9,704 nt of DNA from Actinomycetales bacterium (lineage in GTDB: Bacteria > Actinomycetota > Actinomycetes > Actinomycetales > Cellulomonadaceae), in NCBI GenBank assembly GCA_012514835.1, contig JAAYZM010000316.1:1-9704 (forward strand). The letters run 5' to 3'. Numbering within the stretch: the first letter of the stretch is position 1; the number at the start of each line of letters is the position of its first letter. Of the stretch, positions 6,462-9,704 are shown piece by piece. Below the pieces are notes generated by a model. The model made no database searches and was not told the DNA's origin. It saw only the letters and a program-made list of their open reading frames with translations. The position numbers and the translations under genes were made by a program.

Positions 6462-7195
6462 CCCGCCTCGAGCTGCTCCCCGCCGTTGACGTCGCCGGAG
6501 GGCAGGCCGTGCGCCTCGTCCAGGGCGAGGCCGGCTCGGAGACTTCGTACGGCTCGCCGCTCGCCGCCGCGAGCGACTGGCGCGACGGCGGGGCCGAGTG
6601 GATCCACCTCGTGGACCTCGACGCCGCGTTCGGCCGGGGATCGAACGCCGAGGTGATCGCGGAGGTCACGGCGATCATGGCGTCCGACGGCGTGAAGATG
6701 GAGCTGTCCGGCGGCATCCGGGACGACGAGTCCCTCGAGACGGCCCTCGCGATGGGGGCCACCCGCGTCAACCTCGGCACGGCGGCCCTCGAGAACCCCG
6801 AGTGGACGGCCCGCGCGATCGCGCGCCACGGCGACCGCATCGCCGTGGGTCTCGACGTGCGCGGCACCACGCTCGCGGCGCGCGGCTGGACGAAGGAGGG
6901 CGGGGACCTGTGGGAGGTGCTCGCGCGCCTCGACGACGCCGGGTGCGCCCGCTACGTCCTCACCGACGTGACGAAGGACGGCACACTGCGCGGCCCCAAC
7001 GTCGAGCTGCTGCGCGAGGTGTGCTCGCGCACGTCCGCGCCCGTCGTGGCGTCGGGCGGGGTGTCGAGCCTCGCGGACCTCGAGGCGCTGCGCGAGCTGG
7101 TCCCGGTGGGTGTGGAAGGGGCGATCGTCGGCAAGGCGCTCTACGCGGGGGCGTTCACGCTCCCGCAAGCGCTCGACGTCGCCGGGCGGCCGTGA
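6458..7195 (+). CDS. priA: Bifunctional phosphoribosyl isomerase A (HisA/TrpF)
   Basis: PriA isomerises ProFAR to PRFAR in histidine synthesis and, in actinobacteria, also phosphoribosylanthranilate to CdRP in tryptophan synthesis. The 245-residue (beta/alpha)8 barrel is close in length to M. tuberculosis PriA. Visible are the catalytic D11 (LLPAVDV) and D174 (TKDGT), the phosphate-binding ELSGGIRDD and VASGGVSS loops, and VGLDVRG with D133. The loop after strand 5 keeps R142-G143-W144 followed by GGDLW. By recall this corresponds to R143/W145 of the M. tuberculosis enzyme, which serve the dual specificity, so PriA is preferred to plain HisA. The ATG overlaps the hisH stop by 4 bp, and the TGA overlaps the sseB GTG by 4 bp. 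Confidence 0.95.
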   Translation: MTRLELLPAVDVAGGQAVRLVQGEAGSETSYGSPLAAASDWRDGGAEWIHLVDLDAAFGRGSNAEVIAEVTAIMASDGVKMELSGGIRDDESLETALAMGATRVNLGTAALENPEWTARAIARHGDRIAVGLDVRGTTLAARGWTKEGGDLWEVLARLDDAGCARYVLTDVTKDGTLRGPNVELLREVCSRTSAPVVASGGVSSLADLEALRELVPVGVEGAIVGKALYAGAFTLPQALDVAGRP

Positions 7196-7929
7196 CGGGC
7201 AAGGAGCTGCCCCGCACGTCGCCGTACGCCGACGACGACGGTTCCGCGGCGCCCGAGCTCGCGGCGGCACTGTCCCGGGTCGAGATCGACGGCGTGGCGG
7301 CCGCGCTCCCCGACGTGGTCCGAGCCCTCGGGAACGTCCGCGTCCTCGTGCCCGTGCTCGCGGAGGCCGTCGTCGTCGAGGAGGTCGAGGGGCTCCACGT
7401 GGACCGCGAGGCGTCCACGGGCGTCGTCGCGATCTCGTCGCCGGACGGGCGCGAGGTGCTCCCCGTGTTCTCGTCCATCCAGGCCATGGCGGCGTGGCGC
7501 ACGGACGCACGCCCCGTGCCGGTCCAGGGGAGCCAGGCCGCGGGCAGCGCCGTGACGGACGGGTGGGAGCTGCTCGTCGTGGACCCGGGCGGTCCCGTGA
7601 CGGTCCAGGTGCCGCGCACGGCCGTGTGGGCGCTCGCGCGCGGGGAGCAGTGGCGTCCCGCCGTCGTGCCCGGCGCGTCCGGCGAGGCCGTCGTGGACCC
7701 CGAGGTGGCTCAAGAGCTCTCGGTCGCGGCCCTCGTGGTCCAGGGCGTGCGCGCCGCCGAGGCGCTCCCGGGCCGGAGCGCCGAGGTGGCCCTGCGGCTC
7801 GGCATCGACTCCGGTCTCGACCGAGCGGGCCTCGACGCCGTCCTCGCCCAGGTCAACGCCCGGCTCGCCGCCGCGAGCGTGGTCGCGGACCGCGTCGACT
7901 CCCTCGAGCTGCGCATCCACGCGGTCTAG
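7192..7929 (+). CDS. SseB-family protein
   Basis: A 245-residue cytosolic protein related to the SseB N-terminal domain family, named after an enterobacterial protein of uncertain role. The molecular function in actinobacteria is unknown. The family signature is LPVFSSIQAMAAW (90-102), preceded by strand-like VRVLVPVLAE. The C-terminal part (about 165-245) is Ala/Val-rich with a predicted alpha/beta pattern. The gene follows priA by a 4-bp GTGA overlap, an arrangement I recall as common in Micrococcales, so it is the last gene of the his operon transcript. There is no clear Shine-Dalgarno sequence, and translational coupling is likely. Stop is TAG, and the very next base begins the stop codon of the opposing protease gene. 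Confidence 0.85.
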   Translation: MTGKELPRTSPYADDDGSAAPELAAALSRVEIDGVAAALPDVVRALGNVRVLVPVLAEAVVVEEVEGLHVDREASTGVVAISSPDGREVLPVFSSIQAMAAWRTDARPVPVQGSQAAGSAVTDGWELLVVDPGGPVTVQVPRTAVWALARGEQWRPAVVPGASGEAVVDPEVAQELSVAALVVQGVRAAEALPGRSAEVALRLGIDSGLDRAGLDAVLAQVNARLAAASVVADRVDSLELRIHAV

Positions 7930-8688
7930 TCAGTCGCAGACGAAGGACTCTTCCTTGACGGGCTTGAACGCGTCGTCGTCCTCGAGCAGCTCGTGCAGCG
8001 TGCTCACGGGGACGATAAAGCTCTGCTCTGCCTCGTTCATCGCGTAGACCACCCCCACCACGCGGCCGCGCCGGTCGAGCGCGGGGGAGCCGGAGCTGCC
8101 AGGCTCGACGAGGGCGTCGGTCACGAGCACCTCGCCGAGGTGCAGGTTGAGCGGGTCGGTGGTGCGCGCGATCACACGGCCCGACGTGACCGTGAGCCGG
8201 CCGCCCTGGGGGTAGCCGACCACGGTGATCGTGTCGCCCCGCTCGGGGTCCTCGGTCGCGAGCTCGGGCACGGCGGGCAGCTCGCCGTCGGTGCGCACCA
8301 CGGCGAGGTCCGCGAGCTCGGCGATGCTCGCGGCGCGCACGCCCACGTCCCGGCCGTCGTACGTGCTCAGGGCGAGCTCGGCGGAGTCCTCGACCACGTG
8401 GCGGTTCGTCACGAGCGTGGTCTCACCCACGGCGAAGCCGGACCCCGTGGACAGCGAGAAGCACCCGAGGTTGCGCACGCGCACGGAGATCCGCTCGGCC
8501 ACGTCGAAACCGTCAGGAGACAGGTCGTTGCGCACCGCGGCCGCCGGGTCGAACGACGCCGTGGGGGTCGGAGCCGTGGGGAGCGGACCGTCGGGCATCG
8601 GAGGGATCTCGGGGAGCGCGGAGCACGCGCCGCACAGGGCGAGGACGAGGACGCCGACGACGGCGGACGCCGGGGCGGGTCGCCTCAT
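7930..8688 (-). CDS. Secreted trypsin-like serine protease, MarP-like catalytic domain, putative lipoprotein
   Basis: A 252-residue chymotrypsin-fold protease exported across the membrane. A basic start (MRRP) and hydrophobic segment (9-18) lead to LCGAC, where C22 may be lipidated, although C rather than L at -3 makes the lipobox atypical. A Pro/Thr-rich linker (23-47) precedes the catalytic domain: H97 (TNRHVV), D127 (DLAVV) and S199 (GSSGSP). C76 and C251 match the redox disulfide C214-C395 of M. tuberculosis MarP, as I recall it, in spacing to the catalytic His (21) and Ser (52). MarP's four membrane helices are absent. The ATG at 8688 is favoured over longer in-frame starts: GAGGAG lies 8 bp upstream, the signal sequence begins there, and it overlaps the preceding gene's stop as ATGA. 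The substrate is unknown. Confidence 0.88.
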   Translation of the reverse strand: MRRPAPASAVVGVLVLALCGACSALPEIPPMPDGPLPTAPTPTASFDPAAAVRNDLSPDGFDVAERISVRVRNLGCFSLSTGSGFAVGETTLVTNRHVVEDSAELALSTYDGRDVGVRAASIAELADLAVVRTDGELPAVPELATEDPERGDTITVVGYPQGGRLTVTSGRVIARTTDPLNLHLGEVLVTDALVEPGSSGSPALDRRGRVVGVVYAMNEAEQSFIVPVSTLHELLEDDDAFKPVKEESFVCD

Positions 8689-9290
8689 CCGTCGAGCTCC
8701 TCGGCGAGGGCGTCCTTGGCCTCTTGCGCCGCGGTGCACACGGCGCCCACGGACTCACCGAGCTCGGCGAGCACCACGAGCTGCTCGTCCGTGGGCTCCT
8801 CGGTGTCGCGGTACCAGCGGATGAGGCGCTGCTGGCTCGCGATGCACGAGTCGAGGGCGGCCACCACGGCGGTCGCCGCCGTCTGGACGCGCTCCTGGTA
8901 CTCGGCGAGCTGGCGCACCACGGCGTGCTCGTCGCCCAGCTGGGCCTTCTCGTCCGCGAGGTCGCTGATGCGCGTCTGCGCCTGGTCCAGCTGGCCGCGG
9001 ACCACCTCGAGCTCGGCCATCGTGTCCTGGAGCTCGGTGGTGGTCTCGCCCAGGGACGTGGTGAGCGAGCGGGCGTGGACCTGCCACTGACCGTCGCGCT
9101 CGATCCACGCCTCGGACACCTGCCACAGGTAGGCGTCCCCGGCGACGGCGCCGCCCAGCAGGAGGACGAGCACGGAGAGCAGCACCCAGCGGCGGTGGCG
9201 CGCACGCGTGCGCGGGCGCGGCGGCTTCTCCGCTTGTGCCGAGACGACAGCGTCCTGCGTGTCGGTCTCGTGGGTTGGCGTGCTCGTCAC
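8685..9290 (-). CDS. Single-pass membrane protein with extracytoplasmic coiled coil
   Basis: I do not recognise a named family. The 201-residue protein has a hydrophilic cytoplasmic N-terminus ending in a basic patch (PRPRTRARHRR, 24-34) and one membrane helix (about 35-51). A long region with coiled-coil character follows (about 76-136, heptad-like L/V/A spacing in SLGETTTELQDTMAEL and onwards). The C-terminal helical part (137-201) has two cysteines, C149 and about C184, that would face outside and could pair. The basic side before the helix predicts the C-terminal part outside. The GTG at 9290 is chosen because TATCCT lies exactly 6 bp upstream (leaderless); an in-frame ATG at 9338 would lie inside the preceding gene. 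The stop overlaps the protease ATG by 4 bp, so the two are co-translated and probably act together at the cell surface. Confidence 0.8.
   Translation of the reverse strand: MTSTPTHETDTQDAVVSAQAEKPPRPRTRARHRRWVLLSVLVLLLGGAVAGDAYLWQVSEAWIERDGQWQVHARSLTTSLGETTTELQDTMAELEVVRGQLDQAQTRISDLADEKAQLGDEHAVVRQLAEYQERVQTAATAVVAALDSCIASQQRLIRWYRDTEEPTDEQLVVLAELGESVGAVCTAAQEAKDALAEELDG
8697..8702 (-). promoter_or_regulatory. Ribosome binding site of the protease gene
   Basis: GAGGAG on the minus strand (8702 to 8697) lies 8 bp before the ATG at 8688. It decides the protease start in favour of this ATG. Confidence 0.75.
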
Positions 9291-9302
9291 CCCCACAGGA
9301 TA
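9291..9302 (-). promoter_or_regulatory. Probable leaderless promoter (-10 TATCCT) of the membrane coiled-coil/protease pair
   Basis: On the minus strand TATCCT (9302 to 9297) fits TANNNT and is followed by GTGGGG and then the GTG at 9290, the same 6-bp spacing as at hisC. It lies in the 19-bp gap after the DUF1844 gene. No consensus -35 is visible, so read-through from the upstream gene is also possible. Confidence 0.45.
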
Positions 9303-9309
9303 GGAGGAA

Positions 9310-9678
9310 TCACACAACCGAGCCCGTGTAGGACTCACCGGGCCCCTCGCCAGGGGCGTCCGGGACGACCGACGCCTCCCGGAAGGCGAGCTGGAGGGAC
9401 CGCAGGCCGTCGCGGAGCGAGCGGGCGTGCATGCTGCCCACGTCGGCCGCAGACCCCGTGACGAGCGCCGCGAGGGCCGTGATGAGCTTGCGCGCCTCGT
9501 CGAGGTCCTTGAGCTCGGCGCCCTTGACGTCCTCGGTGTCGGGGGCGAGCCCCACCTTGACGGCGGCGGCGCTCATCAGGTGGACGGCCGCCGTGGTGAT
9601 GACCTCGACGGCCGCGACGTCCGCGATGTCCCGGACGGCTTCGGTGTCGCTGACGGTCTCGGTGCTCTCCTGGCTCAT
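9310..9678 (-). CDS. DUF1844 domain-containing protein
   Basis: A 122-residue cytosolic protein of the DUF1844 family, whose function is unknown. The family pattern is a helix with AAVHLMSAAAVKVGLAP (about 32-48), then DLDEARKLITALAAL, and a final helix RDGLRSLQLAFREAS. The N-terminal 15 residues are Ser/Thr/Glu-rich, and the C-terminus after about 105 is Gly/Pro-rich and probably disordered. The ATG at 9678 is preferred to an in-frame ATG at 9687 because GGGAGG (9693 to 9688) lies 9 bp before the former but directly abuts the latter. In many actinobacteria, as I recall, a DUF1844 gene lies next to infC-rpmI-rplT, so infC may lie just beyond the window edge. That is a prediction, not something seen. 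Confidence 0.85.
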   Translation of the reverse strand: MSQESTETVSDTEAVRDIADVAAVEVITTAAVHLMSAAAVKVGLAPDTEDVKGAELKDLDEARKLITALAALVTGSAADVGSMHARSLRDGLRSLQLAFREASVVPDAPGEGPGESYTGSVV

Positions 9679-9687
9679 GGCCCCCAT

Positions 9688-9693
9688 CCTCCC
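9688..9693 (-). promoter_or_regulatory. Ribosome binding site of the DUF1844 gene
   Basis: GGGAGG on the minus strand lies 9 bp before the ATG at 9678 and next to an upstream in-frame ATG at 9687. The spacing selects the downstream ATG. Confidence 0.65.
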
Positions 9694-9704
9694 ACCGGAA
9701 CACG

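Noticed and set aside
7943..7956. Hairpin AAGGA-CTCT-TCCTT near the sseB/protease junction as a terminator
   Set aside because: It has only 5 bp, is A-T containing, has no U-tract, and lies within the protease coding sequence. Too weak to call.
8689..8739. Protease start 17 codons upstream at 8739
   Set aside because: It would add a basic stretch before the signal sequence and lacks a ribosome binding site. The ATG at 8688 has GAGGAG at 8 bp and the ATGA overlap.
7993..9461. Several long plus-strand frames opposite the protease, coiled-coil and DUF1844 genes
   Set aside because: Their His/Arg/Gly-rich translations are antisense shadows. The minus-strand products have a signal peptide, catalytic triad, membrane helix and DUF1844 pattern.

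Overview
This is a very G+C-rich window (roughly three quarters G+C by eye) of ordinary chromosomal character from an actinobacterium. The HisA homologue has the bifunctional PriA features known from that phylum. An SseB-family gene directly after priA, GTG starts, and apparently leaderless genes with TANNNT -10 boxes also fit. The gene order suggests Micrococcales (Cellulomonas/Sanguibacter-like), but no species can be named from this sequence.

Layout. (1) 2-1318 (+): hisD, complete, with its GTG start at the very edge of the window. (2) 1339-3522 (-): a RecQ-family DNA helicase of the RqlH type, with a C-terminal phosphoribosyltransferase-like domain. It converges on hisD and diverges from hisC. 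(3) 3523-3666: a 144-bp divergent control region with a likely leaderless promoter for each flanking gene and two inverted repeats. (4) 3667-7929 (+): a tight operon hisC-hisB-unknown ORF-hisH-priA-sseB, in which every consecutive pair of genes overlaps by 4 or 8 bp. (5) 7930-9678 (-): three genes pointing back at the operon. In transcription order they are a DUF1844 protein, a single-pass membrane coiled-coil protein and a secreted, probably lipid-anchored trypsin-like protease resembling the periplasmic domain of mycobacterial MarP. The protease stop codon abuts the sseB stop codon with no base between them.

How the genes work together. hisD, hisC, hisB, hisH and priA supply the middle and late steps of histidine biosynthesis. 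PriA isomerises ProFAR, HisH feeds ammonia to HisF (not in the window), HisB dehydrates IGP, HisC transaminates imidazole-acetol phosphate and HisD makes histidine from histidinol. hisG, hisE/I and hisF are absent and must lie elsewhere. The usual actinobacterial hisD-hisC-hisB run is interrupted here by the opposing helicase gene, so hisC appears to have its own promoter. PriA probably also supplies the TrpF activity of tryptophan synthesis. The small ORF between hisB and hisH and the membrane coiled-coil protein are the genes here without a recognisable function.

There is no gene-free stretch longer than about 150 bases. I saw no tRNA, rRNA, CRISPR array, insertion sequence or phage signal. 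I did not find a dramatic new system. The best leads are the embedded his-operon ORF, the coiled-coil/MarP-like protease pair, and the leaderless divergent promoter region.
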